This document shows, in pieces, positions 8,783 to 18,546 of a DNA stretch of 64,000 nucleotides. The notes beneath the pieces are model-generated. The model did no database searches and was not told where the DNA came from. It saw only the letters and a list, made by a program, of their open reading frames with translations. Both the position numbers and the translations under genes were made by a program. This DNA comes from Acidiferrum sp963764675 (GTDB lineage: Bacteria > Acidobacteriota > Terriglobia > Acidiferrales > UBA7541). Every line of letters starts with the position of its first letter. The stretch's first letter is position 1. Location: contig CAVXTQ010000001.1 of the NCBI GenBank assembly GCA_963764675.1, positions 496,001-560,000 on the forward strand, written 5' to 3'.

Positions 8783-11329
8783 CTACTCCGCTCGAAGGGC
8801 CGTCACCGGATCAATGCTGGCCGCGCGCCGAGCCGGGCGCAGTACGGCCAACAAGCCCACCGCGGCCAGGACGCATGTGGCAAACGACAACGCCCAGAAA
8901 TCGATGGTTGCGGAGCCGTAGAGAAGCCCCCTCGCGGCGCGTCCCATCAGTTCGGTCAAGATCACTCCCGGCACTATCCCGGCGATCAGAATCGCGAGGG
9001 TTTCGCGCAAGACGAGCAACTGCACGTTCGCGGGTGTTGCGCCCAACGCCATGCGAACTCCGATCTCCGCGGTTCGGCGCGTGACGTTGAAGGAAAGCAG
9101 CCCATAGAAACCCAACACTGCGAGGGCCAGAGCCGAGAATCCAAAAACACCCGTGAGCCGGGCAAGGAGCTTTTCTCGGGACAAGCCTGCGTCATATTCG
9201 GCGCTCAGAGGCACGATCTCGGTAATCGGAAGACGCGGATCGAATGCGAGCAAGCTCTGGCGGATCGCCGGAGCCAACACTCCGAGCTGTCCGTCGGCCC
9301 GAACCTCGATGGTGTCTGCCACATGTGGCCGCTGACGAATGGCAAAGTAAGCCACGGCGGGCGGAGCCGAGCGCAGATCGTCAACTCGGGCATCGGCGGC
9401 CTCTCCAACAACCAAATAGTCCGCATCATGAGGTGCAGGCTCATAGCCGATGCGATGGCCGATCGGACTCTCATCCGCGAAGAGCTTCCGGGCGAACGCA
9501 TGATTCAGGATCGCTACCGGCTGTGAGGCGGGCAGATCTCGCTCGTCGAAGTCTCTGCCCTCGATCATTGGAATGCCCATGGTGTGAAAATATCCCGGCC
9601 CTACGTGGTTCTCTTCTCCATGCAGCTGGTTCTCCCGAATCTCTGGGTGGCCGGCCACATGGATGACGGTGTTCCAGATACATCCGGGGATGGCGCACAT
9701 TTGGACCACCGCATCCCGGACGGTTGGCAGTTCCTTTAGTCGCGACACCATGCGGTCCTGCAGGGCGGTCCAGTCCTTTTCTTCATATCCGGCGTTCGTG
9801 AAATCCAGATGAACTGAAACAATGTGATCGCGATCGAGCCCTGCGTCCACGCGGCTCAGATTGACGAGGGTCTGTGCGAAAAGGGCAGCCATGGCCAGCA
9901 ACAGCAGCGAAAAGCTAACTTGTCCGGCCAGCAGCAGGCTTGACCATTTCCTGGGTCCCAAAATCGCCGACGAGATTGCTCTGGATTTCATGTTCGCGGC
10001 CAGGTTTCTGCGAGTGATCATCGCCGCCGGAGCCAAGCTAAAGCCGGTTAAAGCAGTGATCAACAAAATGGCGCCAAAAGCGAAGAGTTGCCATCCCGGT
10101 TGGAGGTTCACCGGCAAAACGCGCCCGCTTCCTGACGCCCAGCGCAGCAGAACAGTACTGGAAGCCTGCGCTACGACGAGTGCGAGGACCGCTCCGATCA
10201 GCGCTAGCAGCAGGTCTTCCGCCAGGAGTTGGCGCAGCACCTGCAACCGGCTGGCGCCCAGCGATATGCGCACGGCGAGCTCGCGCTGGCGGCCAAGCAA
10301 GCGGGAAAGTTGGAGGTTTGCGAGGTTTAGGCCGCCAACCAGGAATATCAGCCCTGCCATGATTGTTAGGAGGATAAGAGGGTGCGAATAGCCTTCCTTG
10401 AACGTGCCCTCGCCGGATGCGGCGGAGACAAGTTGCACGCGGCTGCGCAGAATTTGCTCGCGGTCGTGAGGGTCCTTGGCGGCATTCGCGAGCAAGAACA
10501 GATCGGGTTGCAGGGCTGCGGTCCAGTTGGCCGCGGCGCATGTTTTTACCGGGTCTGGGACGCGCGCCAGAAGCCACAGCCAGAACACGCTTTGTTGATT
10601 TAGATAGGACGCATTGATATTCGCTCCGCTGCCAGGTCCCAGCGAGTCAAACCAGGAATAAAAATGCCCCGAGCTTTGCGCCGCAAGGGGTAACCAAAGG
10701 TCCGGCGCTTCACCGGAGACGACGCCGGAAAAGCGCTCCGGGGCAATGCCCACGACAACAACCGGCACGCCGTTGACGACCATGTGTTCGCCGAGTACCG
10801 AGCGATTGCCGCCGAAGGATTGCTCCCAGAAGCCATGGCGAAGAACCGCGGGCCATTCGTTTTGCACCGGCTCTTCTTCGCTCGGCAAGAAAAACCTCCC
10901 GGCGGCCGGCGCGAGGCCGAGAACGTCGAAGAAATTGCCAGAGACGAGTTGAATGTCGACGCGTTCCGGGGAACCTCCGGCGGGCCTGAGAATTCCTTCG
11001 GAAATTCCGGCGCGCGCAACGACAGGGACCGCATTTGCGCTCGCATGCCTCAAGTTTTGATATGCCGGATAGGAAAAGAACCATTGCCCATCGAAAGGAG
11101 ACTTCACCGCTCGCAAGGAATAGAGTTGATCGGGTTTCGCGATCGGCAGCCGCTCAAATAACACTGCTTGCAGAAGCTGAAAAACCGCGAGATTGGCTCC
11201 GATACCAAGGGCCAAGGTCAGAACGACAGTGAAAGCGAAACCGGGTGCCCGCCGCAACTGGCGCACCGCGTTACGGAGGTCCCGGTGGCTGTCGAGCACT
11301 CCCTGCACCAGTTCATTGCGTTGATTCAT
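8783..11329 (-). CDS. MacB/FtsX-type ABC transporter permease
   Basis: The product is an 848-residue permease with the duplicated architecture: a first membrane segment (FTVVLTLALGIGANLAVF), a large periplasmic MacB-PCD domain, three membrane helices around residues 320-430, a second membrane/periplasmic repeat, and three final helices ending in the family's VTALRAE terminus. No ATP-binding subunit lies next to it, so it is an orphan like other acidobacterial members. Unlike the three permeases at 33-41 kb, it lacks the long charged N-terminal prefix (DEEMRLHRE), and it has no adjacent PadR regulator. It may export peptides or lipids or act in envelope maintenance; the substrate is not inferable. 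The ATG at 11329 has only a weak ribosome binding site. Confidence 0.85.
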   Translation of the reverse strand: MNQRNELVQGVLDSHRDLRNAVRQLRRAPGFAFTVVLTLALGIGANLAVFQLLQAVLFERLPIAKPDQLYSLRAVKSPFDGQWFFSYPAYQNLRHASANAVPVVARAGISEGILRPAGGSPERVDIQLVSGNFFDVLGLAPAAGRFFLPSEEEPVQNEWPAVLRHGFWEQSFGGNRSVLGEHMVVNGVPVVVVGIAPERFSGVVSGEAPDLWLPLAAQSSGHFYSWFDSLGPGSGANINASYLNQQSVFWLWLLARVPDPVKTCAAANWTAALQPDLFLLANAAKDPHDREQILRSRVQLVSAASGEGTFKEGYSHPLILLTIMAGLIFLVGGLNLANLQLSRLLGRQRELAVRISLGASRLQVLRQLLAEDLLLALIGAVLALVVAQASSTVLLRWASGSGRVLPVNLQPGWQLFAFGAILLITALTGFSLAPAAMITRRNLAANMKSRAISSAILGPRKWSSLLLAGQVSFSLLLLAMAALFAQTLVNLSRVDAGLDRDHIVSVHLDFTNAGYEEKDWTALQDRMVSRLKELPTVRDAVVQMCAIPGCIWNTVIHVAGHPEIRENQLHGEENHVGPGYFHTMGIPMIEGRDFDERDLPASQPVAILNHAFARKLFADESPIGHRIGYEPAPHDADYLVVGEAADARVDDLRSAPPAVAYFAIRQRPHVADTIEVRADGQLGVLAPAIRQSLLAFDPRLPITEIVPLSAEYDAGLSREKLLARLTGVFGFSALALAVLGFYGLLSFNVTRRTAEIGVRMALGATPANVQLLVLRETLAILIAGIVPGVILTELMGRAARGLLYGSATIDFWALSFATCVLAAVGLLAVLRPARRAASIDPVTALRAE

Positions 11330-11424
11330 GTCAGGACCATTTAGGAGGGTGTGTCGCCGAACGTCAAGCCGGCAGGTTCACTCGTGCGACGAATGAACCA
11401 AGTGGACATCTCACTACGCGGAGG

Positions 11425-14406
11425 TTACTGGGAAAGAGCTTCTTCGTGCGCCGGGCAGATGAGCTTGTAAGCGCAGCCGCGGCAGGCACGGCCCGGCTTG
11501 GGCGAAAATTCTCCGGCGCGGATATCGGCCGCGGCTTCCTGTACGATCCTCTGCGCCTCGTTGAGTTGCTTGGCATCTCGCGTGGTGACCTGAATCTGGT
11601 TGTTCTCCAGGTAGTGAAACGCCAGCCGTACGGGATTCAGCTCCAGGATCTCTTTTGCGGCGAGCGCGTAAATGCTGAGTTGCAAATCCTTCTTGGCCTC
11701 GATGTCTTTTCGCGGCTTGCCGGTCTTGTAGTCCACAATCTCGACGTCGATGTCTTTCCGGCCGATCGAGTTGATCTGATCGATGCGCCCGTTGACGATC
11801 ACATTGTTTTCCAGCGGCAGCTCGAAAGCCTTTTCCTGCTCCAGAATTTTTGGCGGGTCGTGGACGAAAGCGTCGTAGAAAACGCGAAGTTGCTCGATGC
11901 CGTCCTTTTTGTATTCGCCTTCCTGATAGGCATCCTCGAACCCCGCGGACGTCCATTCAGTCTGGAAAATCTGGTTGACCTCGTCGAACGGGACCGTCAC
12001 ACCGCGGCGCAACTGCTCGACGAAGCGCTTGATCGTGGTGTGCATCACGCTGCCGAAAGTCAACGTCGCGCGCGGTCCTTCCTTCAGTGACCACAAGCGC
12101 GAGAACAGGTATTGCTGCGGGCACTTCCGGTAGTTGTCCACCGCGGAAGCGCTCAGCTTGAGCGGCTCGGGAGACGGCGGATGGAACGTTTCCGCCCAGC
12201 CGGCGATTTGCGAAAGGATGCGCGGCCGTTGCGATAAGGAGGGGAACAGGGACGCGCCGGCCCGCTCGCCATTGGTCGGAGCTGCGTCCTCTTCTCGTGA
12301 ACGCATTTTTGGCGCGATTTGCCAGACGTCGCGCTTCTTGACGTCCAGCTGCTTCAACATGTCTTCGACGAAGGTCGAAACTTTACCCTTTCTTTCGGGT
12401 AGCGTAGTGACCGTAAGTTTTCGCTGTGCGCGCGTAAGCGCAACATAAAAAAGCCGCCGCTCTTCCTGAATGTGAAAGTCACCTGCCGGCAGATCCTCTT
12501 TCATTAATTCCGCCGGAAATTCAAAAAGTGGCTTGCGCGCCCAGACCGGGAACGATCCGCCGTTCACGCGCAACAAGAAAACGTGCGGGAACTCCAGGCC
12601 TTTTGCGCCGTGCACGGACATCAGCTGCACCGCGTCGTCTGGCGGGTCTTCCTCTAGGCAAATCGTGCCGTTGGCCTGATCGAAGTAGTCCAGGTATTCG
12701 AGAAATTCGGTCAGGCCGCGGGTGTCGCTCTTCGGCTCCCAGGCTTTCAGAAACTCGACGAGCTGGGTTACGTAACGCCGGTCCCGTGCGCTTGCCAGCC
12801 GGCGAAGCTCCAGCCATTCCAGGAGCTCGTCGAGGATTTCGCGCGCGCTGCGGCGCCGCAGATTCTTGCGTTGCGCGGCAAGAAATTCGAGCAGCTCGGC
12901 CAGCATGCCTGGCGAAGGATCAAAGGGTAGCTCCGATTGTGGCGACTGCAGCGCGTCGTAGAGCGAGGTGCCGCGTTTTTTTCGCGTGCGTTCCGAGAGC
13001 CGGACCAGGTCGACCGGCTCGAGTCGCCAGGCCGGCGCAGCAAGCACGCGCGCGCAAGCCACATTATCGTGCGGCTTAGCGATCAGTGTCAGATACGCGA
13101 GTACGTCGCGCACTAGCGGATGATCCAGGATCGAGAGCCTGGCGATAACGAAAGGAATTTTGTGCGCCGCCAGCTCTTGGACAAGCTCATCGCGAGTTTC
13201 ATGCTTGCGGTAGAGCACGGCAAAATCACGCCACGGAGTGCCCGCTTTGTGCAGGCGCTCCAACTCGCTGGTTACCCAGCGAGATTCGTCATCTTCCGAA
13301 GCAAGCTCCACAACGCGGACACGATCGCCTTCGGCGCGTGTTGACTCCAGCACTTTATTGGGAAAGTCTGCGCTGACTTCGTTGTTGGAAATCACTTGGG
13401 TCGCGACGCGCAGAATATTCGGAGTAGAGCGGTAATTCTCCGTCAGCGTCACACGAAACGGCGAAGAATCCTGCCCTGTCTTCCAGCCCGTGAAGCGTTC
13501 GAGGAAAAGCTTGAAGCTGCCGAACGAAGCGCCGCGAAAGCGGTAAATCGCCTGATCGTTATCGCCGACCGCCACGATATTCCGCGGCGGAGCGGACAGC
13601 AGGTGCAACAGCTCGAGTTGCGCGATGTTAGTGTCCTGAAATTCATCCACCAGAATGTGCCGGTAGCGCTGCTGCAGCGTTGCGCGTAAGGCCGCGTCTG
13701 TTCTCAGGAGCTCTACGGTCGAAGAGATCAGCGCCCCAAACGAAAGGAACTTTTTCTCCACAAGCAACTCTTCGCTCGCTTTGTACGCACGGGCGATCTC
13801 CTGCTGCAAGGCTACGTTCTCGGCGCGCTCTTTGTAGGTGTCTTCGTCGAGAAGCCCTCGTTCGGATTGCAGCTGCGCGTCGAGCCGGTCGGCGAACCGC
13901 TGGTACTCCTCGCTCGAAATGAGCTCGTCCTGGCAGCGCGAGAAGAACTTGACGAAATCGCCGAGGAATTGCCCCGGCTCCGCGAGACGCCGATAGCGTT
14001 CGAGTTTCAGCCTCGGCATGTTGCGGCGAAGGAGAATCCAGTGGTCGACCTCGTCGAGCAGGGTGTAGGGGATCTTTTGTTCTTTCAGTATCGCTTCGCA
14101 GAAAGAGTGAAATGTAGTCAGCGTCACGTCGCGGCCACGCTCGCCCGCCGTCCTCACCACGCGTGACTTCATCTCGCCCGCGGCCTTGCGCGTGAAAGTG
14201 AGCCCGAGAATATTTTCCCCGGAAAGCGACGCGTCCGACTGCAACAGATGGCGAATGCGTTCCGTGATGACGCGGGTTTTGCCGGTTCCCGCGCCTGCAA
14301 TGACCAGCAGCGGCCCTCCGCCGTGATGGATAGCGCGCCGCTGCGCGTCGTTCAGTTTTAGCGCACCCTCATCGAGCGGCGCGAAGTCAAAAAGCGTGAG
14401 ACTCAT
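11425..14406 (-). CDS. UvrD/Rep-family helicase with C-terminal Fe-S PD-(D/E)XK nuclease (AdnA/AddA-like)
   Basis: This 993-residue superfamily 1A helicase has Walker A GAGTGKT at residues 38-44, motif Ia LTFTRKAA, motif II DEFQDTN at 253-259, motif III QAIYRFRGA at 284-292, and later ENYRST, VHGAKGLEF and YVALTRA motifs. The C-terminal ~240 residues are a RecB-like nuclease: one cysteine in YRKCPQQY (about 761), the EIVDYKTGK active-site strand (about 886-894), and a terminal CRGC plus a third cysteine near 983. That cysteine pattern matches the 4Fe-4S cluster of AddB/Cas4-type nucleases. Family knowledge places such fusions in double-strand-break end resection (AdnAB/AddAB). No partner subunit lies nearby, so it may work alone or with a distant partner. 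Confidence 0.9.
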   Translation of the reverse strand: MSLTLFDFAPLDEGALKLNDAQRRAIHHGGGPLLVIAGAGTGKTRVITERIRHLLQSDASLSGENILGLTFTRKAAGEMKSRVVRTAGERGRDVTLTTFHSFCEAILKEQKIPYTLLDEVDHWILLRRNMPRLKLERYRRLAEPGQFLGDFVKFFSRCQDELISSEEYQRFADRLDAQLQSERGLLDEDTYKERAENVALQQEIARAYKASEELLVEKKFLSFGALISSTVELLRTDAALRATLQQRYRHILVDEFQDTNIAQLELLHLLSAPPRNIVAVGDNDQAIYRFRGASFGSFKLFLERFTGWKTGQDSSPFRVTLTENYRSTPNILRVATQVISNNEVSADFPNKVLESTRAEGDRVRVVELASEDDESRWVTSELERLHKAGTPWRDFAVLYRKHETRDELVQELAAHKIPFVIARLSILDHPLVRDVLAYLTLIAKPHDNVACARVLAAPAWRLEPVDLVRLSERTRKKRGTSLYDALQSPQSELPFDPSPGMLAELLEFLAAQRKNLRRRSAREILDELLEWLELRRLASARDRRYVTQLVEFLKAWEPKSDTRGLTEFLEYLDYFDQANGTICLEEDPPDDAVQLMSVHGAKGLEFPHVFLLRVNGGSFPVWARKPLFEFPAELMKEDLPAGDFHIQEERRLFYVALTRAQRKLTVTTLPERKGKVSTFVEDMLKQLDVKKRDVWQIAPKMRSREEDAAPTNGERAGASLFPSLSQRPRILSQIAGWAETFHPPSPEPLKLSASAVDNYRKCPQQYLFSRLWSLKEGPRATLTFGSVMHTTIKRFVEQLRRGVTVPFDEVNQIFQTEWTSAGFEDAYQEGEYKKDGIEQLRVFYDAFVHDPPKILEQEKAFELPLENNVIVNGRIDQINSIGRKDIDVEIVDYKTGKPRKDIEAKKDLQLSIYALAAKEILELNPVRLAFHYLENNQIQVTTRDAKQLNEAQRIVQEAAADIRAGEFSPKPGRACRGCAYKLICPAHEEALSQ

Positions 14407-14536
14407 TCGAACAGCCTAGCGGATTTCGAGGCGAAGAGGAAGCGAAGTGGTTTGGGTGACTAGCGTCACAGACTCCTAAGTGTTTTGAGTGGATATTGGC
14501 CCTGAAGGTCTCTCGGTCGGAGCTAGGGAGGTAACG

Positions 14537-14668
14537 ATGAGGCGAATGCCTGAGCCAGTTCATCGTCACTTCCACGGAAGTGTCAAAAGTGAGCAAAACG
14601 GAACAGCTTTCAACGGCCCCGTCGGATACTCTCGCCGTCGGCTAACCCGGACGAAGGGAGTTCTATGA
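14537..14668 (+). CDS. Possible 43-residue ORF translationally coupled to the decaheme cytochrome gene
   Basis: An ATG at 14537 follows an unusually strong GGGAGGT ribosome binding site. Its 43-codon frame ends in TGA at 14666-14668, overlapping the cytochrome ATG (14665) as ATGA, the classic coupling arrangement. The peptide is basic (an RRRL and KGVL tail), has no membrane segment and matches nothing I recognise. It could be a leader peptide that controls entry into the electron-transfer operon, or a chance frame. A separate ribosome binding site (GGGAG) for the cytochrome gene lies inside its last codons. Coding status is unproven. Confidence 0.35.
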   Translation: MRRMPEPVHRHFHGSVKSEQNGTAFNGPVGYSRRRLTRTKGVL

Positions 14669-15642
14669 GCCGCGGAACGCGCCCGCTATTTTTTACTCTG
14701 CTCGTTGTGGTCGGTACCGCTATGGCTGTTCACGCGCGGCCTCCCGGCCCGGATTCCGAAAAAGACAAGTCTAAGTCGTCCGACCAAACTCAGAAATACG
14801 TCCGGCCGACCGATCCGTCACTGTACGTGGGATCGGAAACGTGCAAGACGTGCCACGCGGACATGCCGTCGAAGGATTTCGTAAAAAACTACGAAGGTTC
14901 GCCACACTTCGTAACCACCCTGGACACCAAGAAGGGGCCGGAATGGCAAGGATGCGAGGCGTGCCACGGGCCGGGTAAGGCGCACGTCGACGGCGGTGGA
15001 GACAAGACGAAAATCTTCACGTTCAAGGACGCTTCGGCGCAAGACATTAGCGCGAGGTGCCTTGGCTGCCACCAGTATGGAGAGGAACACAGTAACTTCG
15101 GCCGCTCCGCGCACCTGCAAAACAACGTGGGCTGCACGAACTGTCATGATCCACATCACGCCAAAGAAGATCAGTTCTTAATGAAGGAGAAGCAGCCGCA
15201 ACTTTGTTATGGCTGCCACCTGGAGACGAAGCAGCAATTCAGCCGGACCTTTCATCATCGTGTGAACGAAGGACTTGTGCAGTGCAGCGATTGCCACAAT
15301 CCGCATGGTGGCTTCCTGACCCGTCAACTGCGCGCCTCAGCGTCGCAGGACGTTGTTTGCTTCAAGTGTCACACGGAAAAGGCCGGGCCGTTCGTGTACG
15401 AGCACCCGGTGGTAAAGACGGAAGGCTGCGTGGCCTGCCATACGCCGCACGGCTCGTCCAACCCAAAGCTTTTGAAGCGCAGCCAGGTCAACCTGATGTG
15501 CCTGGAGTGCCATTCCTTCAACGTCGATGCCGGCGCGCCGTCGACGCCGACGTTCCACAATCAGGCGCAGAAATATCAGTCCTGCACGCTGTGCCACGTG
15601 GCCATCCACGGCTCGAATTTTAGTCCAGTGTTTTTCAAGTAA
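14665..15642 (+). CDS. Periplasmic decaheme c-type cytochrome (MtrA/MtoA/PioA/DmsE family)
   Basis: The 325-residue product has a signal peptide (about residues 1-24, ending AVHA) and exactly ten CXXCH heme motifs, at residues 60, 97, 132, 157, 181, 207, 232, 255, 279 and 307. Length, heme number and spacing fit the MtrA/DmsE family, whose members sit inside an outer-membrane porin and carry electrons across the outer membrane. The next gene encodes that porin 9 bp downstream. No MtrC-like surface decaheme protein is present, which resembles the MtoAB and PioAB iron-oxidation systems more than Shewanella MtrCAB. A GGGAG ribosome binding site precedes the ATG. Direction of electron flow cannot be read from the sequence. 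Confidence 0.93.
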   Translation: MSRGTRPLFFTLLVVVGTAMAVHARPPGPDSEKDKSKSSDQTQKYVRPTDPSLYVGSETCKTCHADMPSKDFVKNYEGSPHFVTTLDTKKGPEWQGCEACHGPGKAHVDGGGDKTKIFTFKDASAQDISARCLGCHQYGEEHSNFGRSAHLQNNVGCTNCHDPHHAKEDQFLMKEKQPQLCYGCHLETKQQFSRTFHHRVNEGLVQCSDCHNPHGGFLTRQLRASASQDVVCFKCHTEKAGPFVYEHPVVKTEGCVACHTPHGSSNPKLLKRSQVNLMCLECHSFNVDAGAPSTPTFHNQAQKYQSCTLCHVAIHGSNFSPVFFK

Positions 15643-15651
15643 GGGACGCCT

Positions 15652-18090
15652 ATGCGAGAGACAAAGCGCGCTCGAAGCAAAGTTTTCCCTCCGTCGATCG
15701 TATCGGCATGCTTCCTCGCGATGACCCTTTTCTTAGGGGCGCCCGTTCGCGCACAAGACGAAGACCAGAAGGGCGTCGATCAGGGAAACTACAACATCAA
15801 ACAATCGATTGAATTCGGCGGGCGATTTACAAGCATCGGCGGGGACACGCCGACCTACGACACGTTCGTGAACCTGCAGCAGGGCCCGCGACTTCTGGGA
15901 TTCACCACAGAGATGCACTCGCTGGACCACCACGCCGCCCTGTTCGACCGCCTGTACTTCAGTAATTTCGGGTATGGCGGCGACCCCAACGATGTTTCGC
16001 GGCTGCGCATCAACAAAAACAAGTGGTACGACTTCGACGCGCTTTTCCGGCGCGACGAAAACGTTTCGAACTACTCCCTGTTTGCGAATCCTCTGAATCC
16101 CACGACGGCGTTTACAAACGGACCGGCGGGATACGGCGGATCCCTTTGCACGAGCTGCGTCATCGGCAATTCGCCGCATCTGCTCGACACGCGGCGCCGG
16201 ATGAGCGACTACAACTTGCTGTTGCTGCCACAATCGAAGATTCGGTTCCGCCTGGGATACTCCCGGAACATCGATGAAGGGCCATCCTTCACGACCATTC
16301 ACCAAGGCACGGAACAATTGCTCTTCCAGGACGTCAAGGACACCGTCAACGCTTACCGCATCGGGGTCGACTTCAAGCTCCTGCCAAGGACGAATATCAG
16401 CTACGACCAGATCTTCAGCTACTACAAGGGGGACACCGGGCAGACCGACAATAACCAGTCCTTCTTGCTCCCGAACGGCTTGCCGGTCGATTTGGGCGTT
16501 TCTTTCAATGCAGGAGCAAAACAGCCGTGCGGCGGGACCTTTCTGCCGGGTGGACTGGTGAACCCAACCTGCAGCGCATACATCGATTACCTGCGACATG
16601 GACGTACCCGGACGAACTCACCCACCGAGCAGCTGAGCATGCAGTCCAATTACTTCCAGAGTTGGGACGTGTCGGCCAAAGTCAGTTACACCGCCGGGGA
16701 TATGAACGTAAACAACTGGATAGAGTCTCTGACCGGCCGCGAGGCGCGCACCAATCTGTACAACCAGACCAATAGCGGACCGGTCTTCGGGCGCCATGTA
16801 GCGGCGACCGCGGACTTCGGTGCGACGTGGCGTATTACGGACAAATTAGCCTTCGTGGATTCATTCCACTTCTCGAATTGGCACAACCCAGCGGAGCTGG
16901 ACAATTCGAGCTGCTCATTCTTCACTCCAGACCTCGTGACGGCTCCAAACCTGTTCACTCCAGCCGGCACGCTACCTCTGTCGATTCCGTGCGTCCCGCC
17001 TGCCAACGGCGTCGCCGGGACACCGGCGCACAACGCCTCTTCCGCGCCGGACATTTCTTTTTCGGTTTCCAGTCTCTTTCTGAAACAGGATGAGAAGACG
17101 AACCTTGCGGAGCTCGAATACCAGTTTTCATCGCGCCTGGGTGTACGAGGGGGTTTCCGCTATCGCCATCGCTCCATCGACGACAACGACTATGAGACCG
17201 CTGCTGAGATATTTTTCCCAGACAACGCGAACCGGGGCGACTGCGCCCTGGCGGGCGGGGTACTCCCCGTCGGCTGCACCTCGATCGGCGGAGGCGCTTT
17301 TGCTTTTGTGACACCCGGTCCCACGGCCAGTCCGGACGAGACGCTGATCAACGAATATTCCGGTGTGTTCGGCATTTGGGCCAGGCCGGTGAACCACATG
17401 AAAGTCAACTTCGACACGGAGCTGATGAGTGCGGACAACTCCTTCACGCGGATCAGCCCGCGGCAAACGCAGGAATACCGTCTCCGGACGACCTACAAGC
17501 CGGCGGAATGGGTCAATCTGAGCGGCTCGGTCACGCTCTGGGAGGGCCGGAATAACGTGGCAGAGGTGAACAACCTGCAGCACAACCGCGTGTATGCGTT
17601 TTCCGCAGGCTTTCAGCCGAACGAGAAAATCGGGCTTGAGCTGGGCTACGACTACAACGATGTCTTCTCGCAAATCCTAATTTGCTTCACGAGCAGCGCG
17701 GTAGTCACCGGCCCGTCAACCGTCAGTTGCACGGGAGTGCCTGGCTTGGTGCAGCAACTCTCGACCTACACGAACAAATCGAACTTCGGTTACTTTGATG
17801 CCTCCTGGACGCCCAGTCGGCGCCTCACGTTGCGTTTGGGCGCGAATATGACAGGAACGTCGGGCACCGTACTGATCATCTCGCCGAATGCGCCGTCCGG
17901 ACCACTCGATTCCACCTACTTCCAGCCCTTTGGCGGAGTCGACTACCACTTCGCGAAGGGTTGGACCGGCAAAGCGTACTGGGGTTATTACGGCTACCAC
18001 GAGGATGAGACCAACGTTGTCCAGGACATTTTCGCGCCGCGCAATTTTCGCGCCAATTTAGTAACGCTTTCGCTACGCTACGCATTCTAG
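15652..18090 (+). CDS. MtrB/PioB-family outer-membrane beta-barrel porin
   Basis: This 812-residue protein has an N-terminal signal peptide (about 1-34, ending APVRAQ) and then long runs of alternating polar/hydrophobic strands rich in Tyr, Asn and Arg. It ends in LSLRYAF, with the terminal phenylalanine used by the BAM machinery. Size and layout match MtrB/PioB, the ~26-28-strand sheath that holds the decaheme cytochrome. A CXXC pair (C166, C169) is present; Shewanella MtrB has a CXXC too, but closer to the N-terminus. The gene starts 9 bp after the cytochrome gene with an AAGGGA ribosome binding site, so the two are surely co-translated. The barrel would place electrons at the cell surface. 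Confidence 0.92.
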   Translation: MRETKRARSKVFPPSIVSACFLAMTLFLGAPVRAQDEDQKGVDQGNYNIKQSIEFGGRFTSIGGDTPTYDTFVNLQQGPRLLGFTTEMHSLDHHAALFDRLYFSNFGYGGDPNDVSRLRINKNKWYDFDALFRRDENVSNYSLFANPLNPTTAFTNGPAGYGGSLCTSCVIGNSPHLLDTRRRMSDYNLLLLPQSKIRFRLGYSRNIDEGPSFTTIHQGTEQLLFQDVKDTVNAYRIGVDFKLLPRTNISYDQIFSYYKGDTGQTDNNQSFLLPNGLPVDLGVSFNAGAKQPCGGTFLPGGLVNPTCSAYIDYLRHGRTRTNSPTEQLSMQSNYFQSWDVSAKVSYTAGDMNVNNWIESLTGREARTNLYNQTNSGPVFGRHVAATADFGATWRITDKLAFVDSFHFSNWHNPAELDNSSCSFFTPDLVTAPNLFTPAGTLPLSIPCVPPANGVAGTPAHNASSAPDISFSVSSLFLKQDEKTNLAELEYQFSSRLGVRGGFRYRHRSIDDNDYETAAEIFFPDNANRGDCALAGGVLPVGCTSIGGGAFAFVTPGPTASPDETLINEYSGVFGIWARPVNHMKVNFDTELMSADNSFTRISPRQTQEYRLRTTYKPAEWVNLSGSVTLWEGRNNVAEVNNLQHNRVYAFSAGFQPNEKIGLELGYDYNDVFSQILICFTSSAVVTGPSTVSCTGVPGLVQQLSTYTNKSNFGYFDASWTPSRRLTLRLGANMTGTSGTVLIISPNAPSGPLDSTYFQPFGGVDYHFAKGWTGKAYWGYYGYHEDETNVVQDIFAPRNFRANLVTLSLRYAF

Positions 18091-18141
18091 AAGCTATTTC
18101 AGACAACGAAGACCGGGCACTCACTGAGGAGAAAAACAAAC

Positions 18142-18486
18142 ATGAAAAGAAGCTCGACTCAAATCGCGAGAGTGGCAGTTGGTGTAGCGGTGTTGGTGGC
18201 GTTCGGACTCGTGAGCGTTCCAGCCGGAGCACAGGATGCGGGCGCAGCCACCTACAAGACCAAATGCGCCGCGTGCCATGGCGCTGATGGCAAGGGCGAC
18301 ACCGCAGTGGGAAAAACGAACAAAATTCGCGACCTGAGCTCCGGTGACGTTCAGCAGCAAAGCGACGCCGATCTGACGGGTATCATTACAAACGGAAAGG
18401 GCAAAATGCCGGCGTATGGGAAGAGCCTGAAAGCGGATCAGGTGAAGGATCTGGTCACCTATATCCGATCGCTTGCGAAGAAATAG
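18142..18486 (+). CDS. Monoheme class I cytochrome c (MtoD-like position)
   Basis: This 114-residue secreted protein has a signal peptide (about 1-30), one CAACH heme motif at residues 42-46 and a KMPAYG methionine region that would supply the distal ligand. These are hallmarks of small class I cytochromes of the c553/c5 type. It lies 51 bp after the porin gene, with a GAGGAG ribosome binding site. In this context it is a candidate periplasmic shuttle between the decaheme conduit and inner-membrane partners, the part played by MtoD in the Sideroxydans set. That role is inferred from position and size only. Confidence 0.9.
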   Translation: MKRSSTQIARVAVGVAVLVAFGLVSVPAGAQDAGAATYKTKCAACHGADGKGDTAVGKTNKIRDLSSGDVQQQSDADLTGIITNGKGKMPAYGKSLKADQVKDLVTYIRSLAKK

Positions 18487-18546
18487 CACCATCGCAAGCG
18501 GCAGGATGCGCAAATCGCAGCATACGTTTGGGATAGAGCCTAATCT

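Noticed and set aside
15733..16599. 288-codon minus-strand frame opposite the porin gene
   Set aside because: It overlaps a clear outer-membrane porin with signal peptide and co-translated partner; the minus frame has no motif.
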